This document shows positions 1 through 8,982 of a stretch of 64,000 nt of DNA, piece after piece. The notes beneath the pieces are model-generated. The model did not search any database and was not told where the DNA came from. It saw only the letters and a list, made by a program, of their open reading frames with translations. A program made the translations under genes and the position numbers. Source of the stretch: Nocardioides glacieisoli (lineage in GTDB: Bacteria > Actinomycetota > Actinomycetes > Propionibacteriales > Nocardioidaceae); assembly GCF_004137245.1 (NCBI RefSeq), contig NZ_SDWS01000005.1, positions 124,001 to 188,000 of the forward strand, given 5' to 3'. The stretch's first letter is position 1. Each line of letters begins with the position of its first letter.

Positions 1-545
1 TCGCAGTCGGTGATGCGCGAGGCGAGGGCGTCGGCGGAGAAGCCGCCGAAGACGACGGTGTGCGGTGCGCCGAGGCGGGCGCAGGCGAGCATCGCGACGA
101 CGACCTCGGGGATCATCGGCATGTAGATCGCGACGCGGTCGCCCTTCTTCACGCCGAGGTCGGTCAGCGCGTTGGCCGCCTTCGAGACCTCGTCCTTGAG
201 CTGGGCGTAGGTGATGTCGCGGGTGTCGTCGTCGGGCTCACCCACCCAGTGGATCGCCACCTTGTCGCCGTTGCCGGCGTCGACGTGGCGGTCCACGCAG
301 TTGACCGCGGCGTTGATGGTGCCGCCGACGAACCACTTCGCAAACGGCGGGTTCGACCAGTCGAGGACCTGGTCCCACTTCTGGCCCCAGTCGAGGCGGT
401 CGGCCGCGTCGGCCCAGAAGGCCTCGCGGTCGGAGTCGGCGCGGGCGTAGGCCTCCTCCTTGACGTTGGCGTCGGCGGCCAGGTCGGCGGGCGGCTCGAA
501 GCGCCGCTCCTCGCGGGACAGGTTCGACAGGGTCTGCTCGGACAA
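1..545 (-). CDS. acs: acetyl-CoA synthetase, N-terminal part (runs off the window)
   Basis: AMP-forming acetate-CoA ligase, which activates acetate to acetyl-CoA in the cytoplasm. Only the first 181 codons are present. They hold the N-terminal cap domain, the segment [16 protein letters not shown] near residue 75 and [19 protein letters not shown] further on, all typical of Acs; the AMP-binding core lies outside the window. The start is a TTG at 545-543, chosen because AGGAGA lies 6 bases upstream and the protein then begins [10 protein letters not shown]. The acetate permease gene lies just upstream on the same strand, separated by a hairpin, so the two form an acetate-use module. Identification is secure; the TTG start is likely. 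Confidence 0.93.
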   Translation of the reverse strand, partial: MSEQTLSNLSREERRFEPPADLAADANVKEEAYARADSDREAFWADAADRLDWGQKWDQVLDWSNPPFAKWFVGGTINAAVNCVDRHVDAGNGDKVAIHWVGEPDDDTRDITYAQLKDEVSKAANALTDLGVKKGDRVAIYMPMIPEVVVAMLACARLGAPHTVVFGGFSADALASRITDC

Positions 546-595
546 GGTTCTCTCCTGGGTGTGGCGCGGTCGACGGGCTGCGAGAGGAAGGGTGC

Positions 596-635
596 GACCC
601 CCTCGCCGAACCTACTCCGGCTCGGCGAGGGGGTC
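596..635. terminator. hairpin terminator between actP and acs
   Basis: Perfect 14-base inverted repeat (596-609 with 622-635) around a 12-base loop, starting 15 bases past the actP stop. It has no clear T tract, as is common in high-GC actinobacteria. It would separate actP transcription from acs or attenuate read-through. Confidence 0.75.
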
Positions 636-649
636 ACCGTGGTGCTGGG

Positions 650-2257
650 TCAGTGCTGCACGGCGCCTTCGGCACCGGCACCGGTGAGCGCGCGGACCTC
701 GAGCTCGGTGAAGCGGTCCTCCGCCTCGGGCTCCCGCGAGCTGATGGTGCCGAGGTAGCCGAGCAGGAAGCCCAGCGGGATCGACACGATGCCCGGGTTG
801 TTGAGCGGGAAGATCGCCCAGTCGGAGTCGGGGAACATCGAGGTCGGCAGGCCCGACATGACGGGCGACAGCAGCACCAGGCCCACGGCGGAGATGAGAC
901 CGCCGTAGATGCTCCACGTGGCACCGCGGGTGTTGAACCGGCGCCAGAACATGTTGTAGATGATCGCCGGCAGGTTCGCCGACGCCGCCACCGCGAAGGC
1001 CAGGGCCACGAGGAAGGCGATGTTGAGGCGCTGCGCCGGGATGGACAGCAGGATGGCGACGGCACCGATCGCGAAGGCGGCGATGCGGGCGACCCGCACC
1101 TCGTCCTTCTCGCTGACGTCCTGGTCCTTCTTGAGGACCCCCTTGTAGAGGTCGTGCGCCACCGACGACGAGCTCGCCAGGGTGAGCCCGGCGACCACCG
1201 CGAGGATGGTCGCGAAGGCGACAGCCGCGATCAGGGCGAGCAGGACCGCACCGCCGGTCGAGCCGTCACCGCCACCCACTGCCTCGGCGAGGAGCGGGGA
1301 GGCGAGGTTCTGGTTGCCACCCGCGGCGGGGTCGACCTGGTCACGGTCGAGCAGTGCCGCGGCACCGAAGCCGAGGATCAGCGTCATCAGGTAGAAGGCG
1401 CCGATCAGGCCGATCGCCCACAGCACCGACTTGCGGGCGTCACGGGCGGTCGGGACGGTGTAGAAGCGGATCAGGATGTGCGGCAGGCCCGCGGTGCCGA
1501 GCACCAGCGCAAGGCCGAGCGACAGGAAGTCGATCTGCGACGTCAGCGTGCTGCCGTACTGGAGGCCGGGCTGCAGGAACGCGTCGCCCTTGCCGGAGTT
1601 CTCCGCGGCTGCGCCGAGGAGCGAGGACAGGTTGAAGTTGAACTCGGCGAGCACCAGCAGCACGATCAGCGCCGAGCCCAGCATCAGCAGCACGGCCTTG
1701 ACGATCTGGACGTAGGTCGTGCCCTTCATGCCGCCGACGACGACGTAGAAGATCATCAGGATGCCGACACCGACGATGGTGAGGTTCTTGATCGCCTCGC
1801 TGTCGACGCCGAGCAGCAGGGCGACGAGCGTCCCGGCGCCGACCATCTGGGCGAGCAGGTAGAAGATCGAGACGACGACGGTGGAGACCGACGCAGCGGT
1901 GCGGACCTTGCGCTGGTTCATCCGGAAGGCGAGCTGGTCGGCCATCGTGTAGCGGCCGGCGTTGCGCAGCATCTCGGCGACGAGCAGCAGCGCGACGAGC
2001 CACGCGACCAGGAAGCCGATGGAGTAGAGGAAGCCGTCGTAGCCGTAGACGGCGATGGCACCGGAGATGCCGAGGAACGAGGCCGCGGACATGTAGTCGC
2101 CGCCGATGGCGAGACCGTTCTGGAAGCCGGAGAAGGAGCGGCCGCCGGAGTAGAAGTCGGTGGCCGTCTTGGTCTGGCGGCTGGCCCAGAAGGTGATGCC
2201 GACCGTCAGGGCGACGACGGAGAGGAAGAGGAACGTGGTGAGGAACTGGTCGCTCAT
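650..2257 (-). CDS. actP: cation/acetate symporter of the SSS family
   Basis: Sodium- or proton-coupled solute symporter, most like acetate permease ActP: 535 residues against about 550 for the E. coli protein, with roughly 13 hydrophobic helices. The first helix runs from residue 4. It is followed by the segment IGGDYMSAASFLG near residue 50 and a GLPHILIRFYTVP segment in the middle, both typical of the SSS family. The ATG at 2257 overlaps the stop of the upstream DUF485 gene in an ATGA junction. Co-occurrence with a DUF485 protein upstream and acs downstream repeats the yjcH-actP-acs arrangement of proteobacteria and supports acetate or short monocarboxylate as substrate. The exact substrate is inferred. 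Confidence 0.92.
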   Translation of the reverse strand: MSDQFLTTFLFLSVVALTVGITFWASRQTKTATDFYSGGRSFSGFQNGLAIGGDYMSAASFLGISGAIAVYGYDGFLYSIGFLVAWLVALLLVAEMLRNAGRYTMADQLAFRMNQRKVRTAASVSTVVVSIFYLLAQMVGAGTLVALLLGVDSEAIKNLTIVGVGILMIFYVVVGGMKGTTYVQIVKAVLLMLGSALIVLLVLAEFNFNLSSLLGAAAENSGKGDAFLQPGLQYGSTLTSQIDFLSLGLALVLGTAGLPHILIRFYTVPTARDARKSVLWAIGLIGAFYLMTLILGFGAAALLDRDQVDPAAGGNQNLASPLLAEAVGGGDGSTGGAVLLALIAAVAFATILAVVAGLTLASSSSVAHDLYKGVLKKDQDVSEKDEVRVARIAAFAIGAVAILLSIPAQRLNIAFLVALAFAVAASANLPAIIYNMFWRRFNTRGATWSIYGGLISAVGLVLLSPVMSGLPTSMFPDSDWAIFPLNNPGIVSIPLGFLLGYLGTISSREPEAEDRFTELEVRALTGAGAEGAVQH

Positions 2258-2622
2258 GCCTGGCCTCGCTTCGCGTCGGTGCCGGCCTGGTCGCGGTAGG
2301 ACTGCTCGAGGCTGCGCGCCAACGGGTCGAGCTTGGCGTTGGAGTAGCGGCTGTAGGCCAGCGCGAGACCGAAGGTGGTCGCGAACTGGAGGAGCCCGAA
2401 GACGAGGGCGACGTTGATGTTGCCGACGACCTGGGTGGCCATGAAACCGCCTGCCCAGTTCGACATGATCACGTAGAGCAGGTACCACGCCAGGAAGGCG
2501 ACGGTGGCCGGGATGACGAAGCCGCGGTAGCGCTTCCTCAGCTCGGCGAACTCACTGGATTCGTGCAGCCGGTCATAGACCGGATCGTGGCGCGCGGCCT
2601 GGTCGGATGCCTCGGTAGTCAC
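2254..2622 (-). CDS. DUF485 membrane protein (YjcH-like), partner of ActP
   Basis: A 122-residue protein with two hydrophobic helices (about residues 35-55 and 67-90) after the segment RLHESSEFAELRKRYRGFV, the usual DUF485 signature near the N-terminus. DUF485 proteins are nearly always encoded directly before an SSS symporter and are thought to act with it; their biochemical role is unsettled. The GTG start at 2622 gives MTTEASDQAARHDP and is preceded by a GAGAGG ribosome-binding site. An upstream extension of the frame lacks a good start. Its stop overlaps the actP start by four bases, which implies translational coupling. Confidence 0.87.
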   Translation of the reverse strand: MTTEASDQAARHDPVYDRLHESSEFAELRKRYRGFVIPATVAFLAWYLLYVIMSNWAGGFMATQVVGNINVALVFGLLQFATTFGLALAYSRYSNAKLDPLARSLEQSYRDQAGTDAKRGQA

Positions 2623-2831
2623 GGCTTGGTCCTCTCGCACGGTGGCTGGCGGCCACATCTGTGTGACCGTCGTCACCGTGGCACCCGTCACACCGCGCGC
2701 GGCAGGGTGCCGCGCGCCCCGGTCGGCCGGTGGACGTGGCGGATCGACGGGCGGTCGTTGTCGTACGACGAGCGGTCGCCTCACCCCTGCGGTACTGCCG
2801 TCGACCGGGCATCAGTGGGACGCTTCGGCCC

Positions 2832-3521
2832 GTGCAGATCACCCGGGAACACCGCCACGACGCCCGCACCCTGGCCATCGCGTGGGTCGTCCTCACCCTC
2901 GGCGTCACCGCCGTCGGGTGGCTGCTGACCCACCCCCTCGAGTCGAGCGTCGACCCGTGGGACGACAGCGTCTCGCGCTGGATCGCCGAGCGCCGGACCC
3001 CGACGGGTGAGCTCCTCGCCGCATGGGGGAGCCGCGTCGCCGACACGATCGTCGGCGTGATCCTCGCGGCCGTCGCGGCGCTGGTGCTGTGGCGTACGCA
3101 GGGGACGCGACGCCCGCTCGTCTACTTCACCGTGCTCGTCGCCGGCACGCTCGCGCTCTACCTCGTCGTGACCCTGCTGATCAGCCGCGACCGCCCGCCG
3201 ATCAAGATCCTCGACCCCGGCCTGGTGCCCGAGCACAGCTTCCCGTCGGGCCACGTCGCGACGTCGGTCGTCGTCTACTGCGCCCTCGCGATCTACCTCT
3301 TCCGGACCGTGCCGTCGTCGCGTCGCTGGGCCTGGATCCTCTTCCTGGCGCCCGTCGTCGTGGCGCCGTCCCGGCTCTACGAGGGCGCCCACCACGTGAC
3401 CGACGTGCTGACCAGCCTGGTCTTCGCCCCGCTCTGGGTGGCGGTGGTGGCCCACGTCCTCCTGCCCCGCGACCCGGTGGTCGAGGTGCGAGCGGAGCGA
3501 GCCTCGAAACCGTCGACCTAG
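2832..3521 (+). CDS. PAP2-superfamily membrane phosphatase
   Basis: Type 2 phosphatidic-acid-phosphatase-like integral membrane protein, 229 residues with about six helices, expected to dephosphorylate a lipid phosphate or undecaprenyl diphosphate on the outer face of the membrane. The catalytic motifs are visible: DRPP at 120-123, SFPSGH at 136-141 and SR-x6-HH-x2-D at 182-192. The lysine that normally precedes RP by seven positions is a threonine (about residue 114), a departure from the family consensus. The GTG start at 2832 is the most plausible one upstream of the first helix, but its ribosome-binding site is weak. It is divergent from the DUF485-actP genes. Confidence 0.82.
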   Translation: MQITREHRHDARTLAIAWVVLTLGVTAVGWLLTHPLESSVDPWDDSVSRWIAERRTPTGELLAAWGSRVADTIVGVILAAVAALVLWRTQGTRRPLVYFTVLVAGTLALYLVVTLLISRDRPPIKILDPGLVPEHSFPSGHVATSVVVYCALAIYLFRTVPSSRRWAWILFLAPVVVAPSRLYEGAHHVTDVLTSLVFAPLWVAVVAHVLLPRDPVVEVRAERASKPST

Positions 3522-3531
3522 GGTTGGACCC

Positions 3532-4434
3532 ATGACCTCCCCGATCGTCGTCGTGACCGGAGCCAACGGACTCGTGGGCAGCCACGTGGTGACCGCACTC
3601 AGCGAGAGGGGCGCACGGGTGCGCGCGGTCGTACGCCGCCCCGGCACCGCCCCCGACCTCGCGGGCGTCGAGGAGCGCGTCGGCGACTTCGCCGACCCGG
3701 CCTTCGCGGCGCAGGTCGTCGCGGGCACGGACACGCTCGTGACGACGGTCCACCCGCTCGGCGGCGACCGCGACGAGCAGCGACGCATCGGCCTCGACGG
3801 CACGCTCGCGATCGCGTCGGCGGCGGGCGATGCCGGCGTACCCCTGATCGTGCACATCTCGACGGCCGGCGTGTACGACCGCAGCCCGGGGGCGGGCGAC
3901 GTCAGCGAGGAGTCGGCCTACGTCTCCGACGACGCCAACGACTACTCGGTGATCAAGCGCGACCTCGACGAGGCGCTGGCCAGGCTCGGAGGTACGACCC
4001 GCGTCCTCGTGCGGCCGCCGATGATCCTCGGCCCGGGCGAGTCGTCGGTGTGGAACACCGTCCAGCCGCGAGCCGTCGCCGAGGACGAGTCGCGCCGCCA
4101 CGCGGTAGCTGACGCGACCGCGGCCTGGGTCCACGTCAGGGACCTCGCCGCTCTCACCGCCGACGTCGCCACCGGCGCCATCCCCGTGCGCGAAGACGTG
4201 TCCGCCGGTCCCGTGATCGGCGGGTGCACGCCGGTCAACGTCGCGGGCGGACCCGCCACCCAGCGCGACTACCTGGGCGCCGTGTGCGACGCGCTCGGCG
4301 TCGAGCCGACGTGGGACGACAAGCCCGCCTGGGCCGGCCAGATCCGCGCCGACCGCGCGCAGGGCTGGGGCTGGTCGCCGGAGGTCTCGCTCGACGAGGC
4401 GCTGGACGAGCTGCGGGCGGGCCTGCGTTCCTGA
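3532..4434 (+). CDS. NAD(P)-dependent epimerase/dehydratase family protein (extended SDR)
   Basis: A 300-residue extended short-chain dehydrogenase-like protein. The nucleotide-binding motif GANGLVGSH is at residues 10-18, and the catalytic pair is Y138 and K142 in DYSVIK, with HISTAG (108-113) supplying the serine/threonine. This family acts on sugar nucleotides or reduces aldehydes and ketones; nothing here fixes the substrate. The gene starts 10 bases after the PAP2 stop and is followed after 31 bases by an aldo-keto reductase gene on the same strand, so co-transcription is likely. Confidence 0.82.
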   Translation: MTSPIVVVTGANGLVGSHVVTALSERGARVRAVVRRPGTAPDLAGVEERVGDFADPAFAAQVVAGTDTLVTTVHPLGGDRDEQRRIGLDGTLAIASAAGDAGVPLIVHISTAGVYDRSPGAGDVSEESAYVSDDANDYSVIKRDLDEALARLGGTTRVLVRPPMILGPGESSVWNTVQPRAVAEDESRRHAVADATAAWVHVRDLAALTADVATGAIPVREDVSAGPVIGGCTPVNVAGGPATQRDYLGAVCDALGVEPTWDDKPAWAGQIRADRAQGWGWSPEVSLDEALDELRAGLRS

Positions 4435-4465
4435 CCCGTTGGCCGGTCCTGCAAGAGTGACGGGC

Positions 4466-5458
4466 ATGGAGCAGCGAACACTCGGAAGGACCGGTCGCCC
4501 GGTCTCGGTCGTCGGTCTCGGCACGTGGCAGCTCGGCGCCGACTGGGGTGACGTCAGCGAGGACGACGCCCGCGCAGTGCTGGAGGCGTCGGCCGAGGCG
4601 GGCGTGACGTTCTACGACACCGCCGACGTCTACGGCGACGGCCGCAGCGAGCAGCTCGTGGGCCGCTTCGTCGCCGAGCACGCGGACGCCGGTTTCACCG
4701 TCGCGACCAAGATGGGACGCCGCGAGGAGCAGGTGCCGGCCAACTACGTCGAGGCCAACTTCCGCGCGTGGCTCGACCGCTCGCGCCGCAACCTCGGCGT
4801 CGACACGATCGACCTCGTGCAGCTGCACTGCCCGCCCAGCGACGTCATCGACGACGACGCGACCTACGACGTGCTCGACCGGCTCGTCGAGGAGCAGGTC
4901 ATCGCGGCCTACGGCGTCAGCGTCGAGACCGCCGACCAGGCGCTCAGCGCGATCGCCCGGCCCCACGTCGCCAGCGTGCAGATCATCCTCAACGCGTTCC
5001 GGATGAAGCCGCTCGACGCCGTGCTGCCCGCGGCTGCGGAGGCCGGCGTCGGGATCATCGCCCGGGTGCCGCTGGCCTCGGGCCTGCTGTCGGGGAAGTA
5101 CGGCCTGGACACGACGTTCGCCGCCGACGACCACCGCACCTACAACCGGGACGGCAGCGCCTTCGACGTCGGCGAGACCTTCTCCGGCGTCGACTATGCG
5201 ACCGGTGTCGAGGCGGCGCAGGAGTTCGCCCGGCTCGTCGCGGACAGCGGTCTCGACGTCACGCCCGCGCAGGCCGCGATCGCGTGGGTGGCCCAGCAGC
5301 CCGGCGTCTCGACGGTCATCCCGGGTGCCCGCAACACCGACCAGGCCCGGTCCAACGCGGCCGCCGGCGAGGTCGGCCCGCTGCCCGACCCGCTCCGCGA
5401 CGCGGTCGCCGACCTCTACGACCGTCACATCCGGGAGCAGGTGCACGGGCGCTGGTGA
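4466..5458 (+). CDS. aldo/keto reductase
   Basis: NADPH-dependent aldo/keto reductase, 330 residues in a TIM barrel. The catalytic tetrad is visible: D51 and Y56 in FYDTADVYGDG, K82 in VATKMG, and H121 in VQLHCPP. The C-terminal VSTVIPGARN segment is the usual cofactor-binding loop. The ATG at 4466 gives MEQRTLGRTG, the common start of this subfamily; a longer frame from 4439 adds residues unlike the family. The physiological substrate is unknown. It lies in a plus-strand run with the epimerase before it and the App1-type phosphatase after it. Confidence 0.87.
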   Translation: MEQRTLGRTGRPVSVVGLGTWQLGADWGDVSEDDARAVLEASAEAGVTFYDTADVYGDGRSEQLVGRFVAEHADAGFTVATKMGRREEQVPANYVEANFRAWLDRSRRNLGVDTIDLVQLHCPPSDVIDDDATYDVLDRLVEEQVIAAYGVSVETADQALSAIARPHVASVQIILNAFRMKPLDAVLPAAAEAGVGIIARVPLASGLLSGKYGLDTTFAADDHRTYNRDGSAFDVGETFSGVDYATGVEAAQEFARLVADSGLDVTPAQAAIAWVAQQPGVSTVIPGARNTDQARSNAAAGEVGPLPDPLRDAVADLYDRHIREQVHGRW

Positions 5459-5477
5459 CCGCGCCTACGGTGGCGTC

Positions 5478-6485
5478 GTGAACCTCCAGCGATGGGTGCT
5501 CGCCGCCGAGCGTGCCTGGGACTCGCGACGTGCCGACGGCACGCCCGAGCACTTCCGGATCGAGCCCTACCTCGGCCACGGCGGTCCTGCCGGCACGGTC
5601 GTGCGCGGCCGCGTGCTCGACAACCCCCTCGGCTCGGAGGCGATGCCCGACGAGGGCGTGCGTGCGGCGACACGTCGTACGCTCCGGCACTTCGTCACCG
5701 ACGAGCTGCCCGGGGTGCCGCTGCGAGTGACCGTCGCCGGCGTCTCCGTGGACGCGGAGTCCGACAGGGAGGGCTACTTCCTGGTGCGGGTGCCGACGCT
5801 GGCCGGCTCGCTGACCTCGCCGTGGACGACGGGGACGGTCGAGCTGCGCGGCGACTACCGCGGGGTGACCGACGCCGAGCCAGCGCTCGTCGAGGTGCGG
5901 GTCCCGGCGGCCGACGCCCGCTTCGGCGTCCTCTCCGACGTCGACGACACGATCCTCGAGACCGGCGTGCAGCGGGCGCTGCGGATGGTCGTCCAGACCT
6001 TCACCGGCTCGGCGCTGACGCGGACGGCGTTCCCGGGAGCGCCCGAGCTCTACCGCGACCTCGCGGCCGGCGTGAACCCGGTCTTCTACGTCTCGTCGAG
6101 CCCGTGGAACCTCCACGCCTTCCTGCTCGCGTTCCTGCGGCACCGCGACTTCCCGCTCGGCCCGGTCCTGCTGCGCGACCTGCTCGGCAACCGGCACGGG
6201 CGCGAGCAGAAGCACACGCGCATCCGTGAGGTGCTCGACCTGCACCCCGACCTGTCCTTCGTCCTGCTGGGCGACTCCGGCGAGCACGACCCGCAGATCT
6301 ACGCCGACATCGTCCGCGAGTACCCCGCCCGCATCCTCGCCGTCTACATCCGCGAGGTGCGCCTCAACCCGGGTGACGGGCGGGTGGAGACGGTGTCGGA
6401 CGCGTGGGACTCGGACGTGCCGTTCGTGCTGTGCGCCGACTCGGATGCCGTACGACGCCACGCGAAGGGCCTCGGCCTGCTCTGA
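5478..6485 (+). CDS. App1-type phosphatidate phosphatase domain protein (DUF2183)
   Basis: A 335-residue protein with the catalytic domain named after yeast App1, a Mg-dependent phosphatidate phosphatase of the HAD fold. The DxDxT motif is SDVDDT at residues 153-158, and LLGDSGEHDPQIY later in the protein is the second acidic motif. Residues 1-140 form a separate mainly beta region that precedes this domain in bacterial members. The start is a GTG at 5478, 19 bases after the aldo-keto reductase stop. Bacterial members are poorly characterised, so lipid phosphate as substrate is inferred from the yeast enzyme. Confidence 0.85.
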   Translation: MNLQRWVLAAERAWDSRRADGTPEHFRIEPYLGHGGPAGTVVRGRVLDNPLGSEAMPDEGVRAATRRTLRHFVTDELPGVPLRVTVAGVSVDAESDREGYFLVRVPTLAGSLTSPWTTGTVELRGDYRGVTDAEPALVEVRVPAADARFGVLSDVDDTILETGVQRALRMVVQTFTGSALTRTAFPGAPELYRDLAAGVNPVFYVSSSPWNLHAFLLAFLRHRDFPLGPVLLRDLLGNRHGREQKHTRIREVLDLHPDLSFVLLGDSGEHDPQIYADIVREYPARILAVYIREVRLNPGDGRVETVSDAWDSDVPFVLCADSDAVRRHAKGLGLL

Positions 6486-6511
6486 GGGCGTCCTCCGCTG
6501 CCGCTTGCGGA

Positions 6512-6638
6512 GGTGGCGGCACATTGCGCGCTGAGGGCCTGTTGACCTGCAATCTGCCGCCACCCCGCGGCCGCCGGCCTTCAGGGGTGGCGGCAGATTG
6601 CTCGCGCGAGGCGTGGGAACTCGCGATCTGCCGCCACC
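6512..6638. repeat. tandem pair of long inverted repeats
   Basis: A 16-base unit, GGTGGCGGCAGATTGC with one- or two-base variants, occurs four times in alternating orientation: 6512-6527 (+), 6549-6564 (-), 6586-6601 (+) and 6623-6638 (-). This gives two successive hairpins of 16 pairs with 21-base loops and a 21-base spacer. It sits between the convergent App1 and alditol oxidase genes. It could act as a bidirectional terminator or belong to a repetitive extragenic palindrome family. Confidence 0.85.
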
Positions 6639-6701
6639 CACGGGAGTGCGCGCCATGCGGGCGATCGAGGCACGCATGGGGCCGGCTGACGTCGGTCGGG
6701 C

Positions 6702-7994
6702 TCAGCGCATCCCGAGCACCCGGTCGACGAGGGCGTTGCGGAAGGTGCCGGACGGATCAGTCCGCTCGACCAGCGAGCGGAAGTCGGCGAGCCGCGGGTG
6801 GTGCGTGTGGTCGACCCGGTCCCACACCTTGCCCCAGTGGGGGCGGGCGGCGAAGGGCGCGAGGGCGTCCTCGACCCGCCGGACCATGGCGAGCACGGCA
6901 GCCGGCTCGCGTCGCCAGGTGAAGTGGAGCGCGACCGTCTCGCGACCCTGGGCCGGTGACATCCACAGGTCGTCGGCGCGGATGCCGCGGATCTCGCTCA
7001 CGATGAGCAGCGCGGCGAGCTCGCCTCTCGTGGCGGCGGCCAGGTCCGTGACGGCGCGCAGGGCGGCCGCGGCGTTGGTGGCGGCGACGAACCACTCCGA
7101 CTGGATCTCCTCGCCGAAGCTGGGCTGCCGGTCCCCGCGGAAGTGGGGCAGCCGGTCGGACCACGGGCCGGGCGCGCCCCGCTCGGTGAAGTGGTCGCCC
7201 TCGCCGAGGGTGAGGGACGCCGTCGTGGCGGGGACGGCTGCCGCGCCCCCGGTCCAGGCGAGCCCGCGATCGTCCGTCGTGCGGGTCTTCACCAGCACCT
7301 CGGTCGGGTCCGCGTCGCTCCACCTGCCGAAGACGCTGACGCTGTAGGACGAGGACAGCACCTCGTCGATGCGCTCGACCACCTCGCTCCAGCGCAGGTG
7401 GGCGTAGAAGTCCTGGCGCACGTCGTAGGTCGGCTCGACGTCGAGGTCGAGCGAGACGACGGCACCCAGCGCGCCGAGCGCGACGACGGACCCGTCGAAG
7501 TCCTCGTCCTTCCGGGTGACGGTGCGCAGCTCACCGTCCGGGCCGATCAGCTCGAGGCGGCCCACGGCCGAGCCGAGGATGCGGTTGCCGGTGCCGGACC
7601 CGTGCGTGCCCGTCGACGTCGCGCCCGCCACCGAGATGTGGGGGAGCGAGCCCATGTTGGCCAGCGCGTGGCCGCGCGCCTGCAGGTGTGCCGCGACGTC
7701 GTTGTACGGCGTACCGCCGGCGACCCGGACCGTCCCGCGCTCGACGTCGAGCACCGGCTCCGCGACCAGGCCGGTGAGGTCGAGCAGCGTCCCCTCGGTG
7801 TCGCACAGCGCGTTGAACGAGTGGCGGGTGCCGAGCAGCCGGACGCGCGTCGAGGACCGGATGACCTCCTGCGCCTCCCCGAGGGAGCGGGCACGGACGT
7901 AGCGCCCCGCGGTGTAGGCGTGGTTGCCGGCCCAGTTCGTCCCAGGTCTCGCCTCCACAGTGGATGCGTCGTGGTCGGGCGGTCGTGCAGGCAT
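6702..7994 (-). CDS. FAD-linked oxidase, alditol/xylitol oxidase-like
   Basis: A 430-residue flavoprotein of the vanillyl-alcohol-oxidase fold. RLLGTRHSF with H58 matches the covalent-FAD histidine region of Streptomyces alditol oxidase AldO, and STGTHGSGTGN near residue 130 is the second FAD-binding loop. Length is close to AldO (about 420). The C-terminal HWGKVWDRVD and RTDPSGTFRN segments are also typical of alditol and aldonolactone oxidases. The likely reaction is oxygen-dependent oxidation of a polyol to an aldose with release of hydrogen peroxide; other sugar-lactone oxidases are the main alternative. The ATG at 7994 starts 47 bases after the GNAT gene on the same strand. Confidence 0.83.
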   Translation of the reverse strand: MPARPPDHDASTVEARPGTNWAGNHAYTAGRYVRARSLGEAQEVIRSSTRVRLLGTRHSFNALCDTEGTLLDLTGLVAEPVLDVERGTVRVAGGTPYNDVAAHLQARGHALANMGSLPHISVAGATSTGTHGSGTGNRILGSAVGRLELIGPDGELRTVTRKDEDFDGSVVALGALGAVVSLDLDVEPTYDVRQDFYAHLRWSEVVERIDEVLSSSYSVSVFGRWSDADPTEVLVKTRTTDDRGLAWTGGAAAVPATTASLTLGEGDHFTERGAPGPWSDRLPHFRGDRQPSFGEEIQSEWFVAATNAAAALRAVTDLAAATRGELAALLIVSEIRGIRADDLWMSPAQGRETVALHFTWRREPAAVLAMVRRVEDALAPFAARPHWGKVWDRVDHTHHPRLADFRSLVERTDPSGTFRNALVDRVLGMR

Positions 7995-8041
7995 GCGTGC
8001 TCCATCGGTGGGCGGGTGGGGGCCGGTCGGAACCCAGTGGT

Positions 8042-8458
8042 TCAGCTCTTGATCATGAAGATCTCGGGCTTCGGCAACGGCTCGAAGCCGACACGCGCGT
8101 AGACCTCGTGCGCGTCGCGGGTCGCGAGCAGGACGCGGCTGAGCCCGATCGGCTCGAGCCGCTCCACCACGCCGTCCACCAGCATCCGACCCACGCCGCG
8201 TCCGCGGTGGTCGCGGTCGACGTACACATCGGCGAGCCAGCCGAAGTTCGCGTGGTCGGTGAGCACGCGGGCGTACGCCACCTGCTGCTCGCCGTCGCTG
8301 GTGAAGACCCCGAAGTTCAGCGAGTGGCGCGCGGCCGTCTCGATGTTGTCGCGCGTGCGCCCCATCGCCCAGTAGGCGTCGGTACTGAGCCAGGGGTGGA
8401 TGAGGTCGAAGTCCATGTCGGCGAGCTCGGTGCGGAGCTGGTAGCCCTCGGTGGTCAT
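8042..8458 (-). CDS. GNAT-family N-acetyltransferase
   Basis: A 138-residue single-domain acetyltransferase. The acetyl-CoA binding motif is DHRGRGVGRML (about residues 85-95), preceded by the beta strand GWLADVYVD. ARVGFEPLPKPEIFM near the end is typical of a branch of small GNAT enzymes acting on amines or peptides; the substrate is unknown. It is divergent from the SRPBCC gene across 68 bases and probably shares a transcript with the alditol oxidase gene downstream. Confidence 0.85.
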   Translation of the reverse strand: MTTEGYQLRTELADMDFDLIHPWLSTDAYWAMGRTRDNIETAARHSLNFGVFTSDGEQQVAYARVLTDHANFGWLADVYVDRDHRGRGVGRMLVDGVVERLEPIGLSRVLLATRDAHEVYARVGFEPLPKPEIFMIKS

Positions 8459-8526
8459 GCCACGATCTTGCCGCGCCTCACTAGACCGGGCTTCCGCCCC
8501 ACCCGCGTCAGGTCGATCATGACCTC

Positions 8527-8982
8527 ATGGGCGAAGCCGAGCTCCACCTCGAACGCATGGTCAAGGCGCCGATCGAAGCGGTCTTCGACCGGCTCGCCGA
8601 CATCGAGTCGATCAACGAGTGGCAGCCCCACAGGGGCAGCATCCGCCGCGGCTCGCGCAAGACCTCGGACGGCCCCGTCGGTGCGGGAACGACGTACGAG
8701 GACTCGACGCTCTTCGGCAAGGCGCCCGGCGAGGTCGAGACCTTCGAGCAGCCGACGCGGCTGGTCTACCACTGGGCGCAGAAGGCGCCGTGGGGCTCGA
8801 TGCTCGCCGAGGGCTGGCCGGGCTACACGCTCGAGGCGGTAGGGCCACAGGAGACGCTCGTGCACCACGACGCACGGCTCAGGACGTACGGCATCTATGG
8901 CCCCGCGACACCCGTGATGAAGCGCATCGCGCTCCGTGAACGGACGGCCGTACTGGACGCGCTGGCGGCTTCCTTCACCTGA
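8527..8982 (+). CDS. SRPBCC-family protein (START/polyketide-cyclase fold)
   Basis: A 151-residue helix-grip protein of the SRPBCC superfamily. The start VKAPIEAVFDRLADIESINEW is cut short here to its key parts: VFDRLADIES and the tryptophan of NEW near residue 32, the standard first strand and helix of the family. Such proteins bind hydrophobic ligands in an internal cavity; no ligand can be named from sequence. It is a stand-alone gene, divergent from the GNAT gene, with the cold-shock gene downstream. Confidence 0.78.
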   Translation: MGEAELHLERMVKAPIEAVFDRLADIESINEWQPHRGSIRRGSRKTSDGPVGAGTTYEDSTLFGKAPGEVETFEQPTRLVYHWAQKAPWGSMLAEGWPGYTLEAVGPQETLVHHDARLRTYGIYGPATPVMKRIALRERTAVLDALAASFT

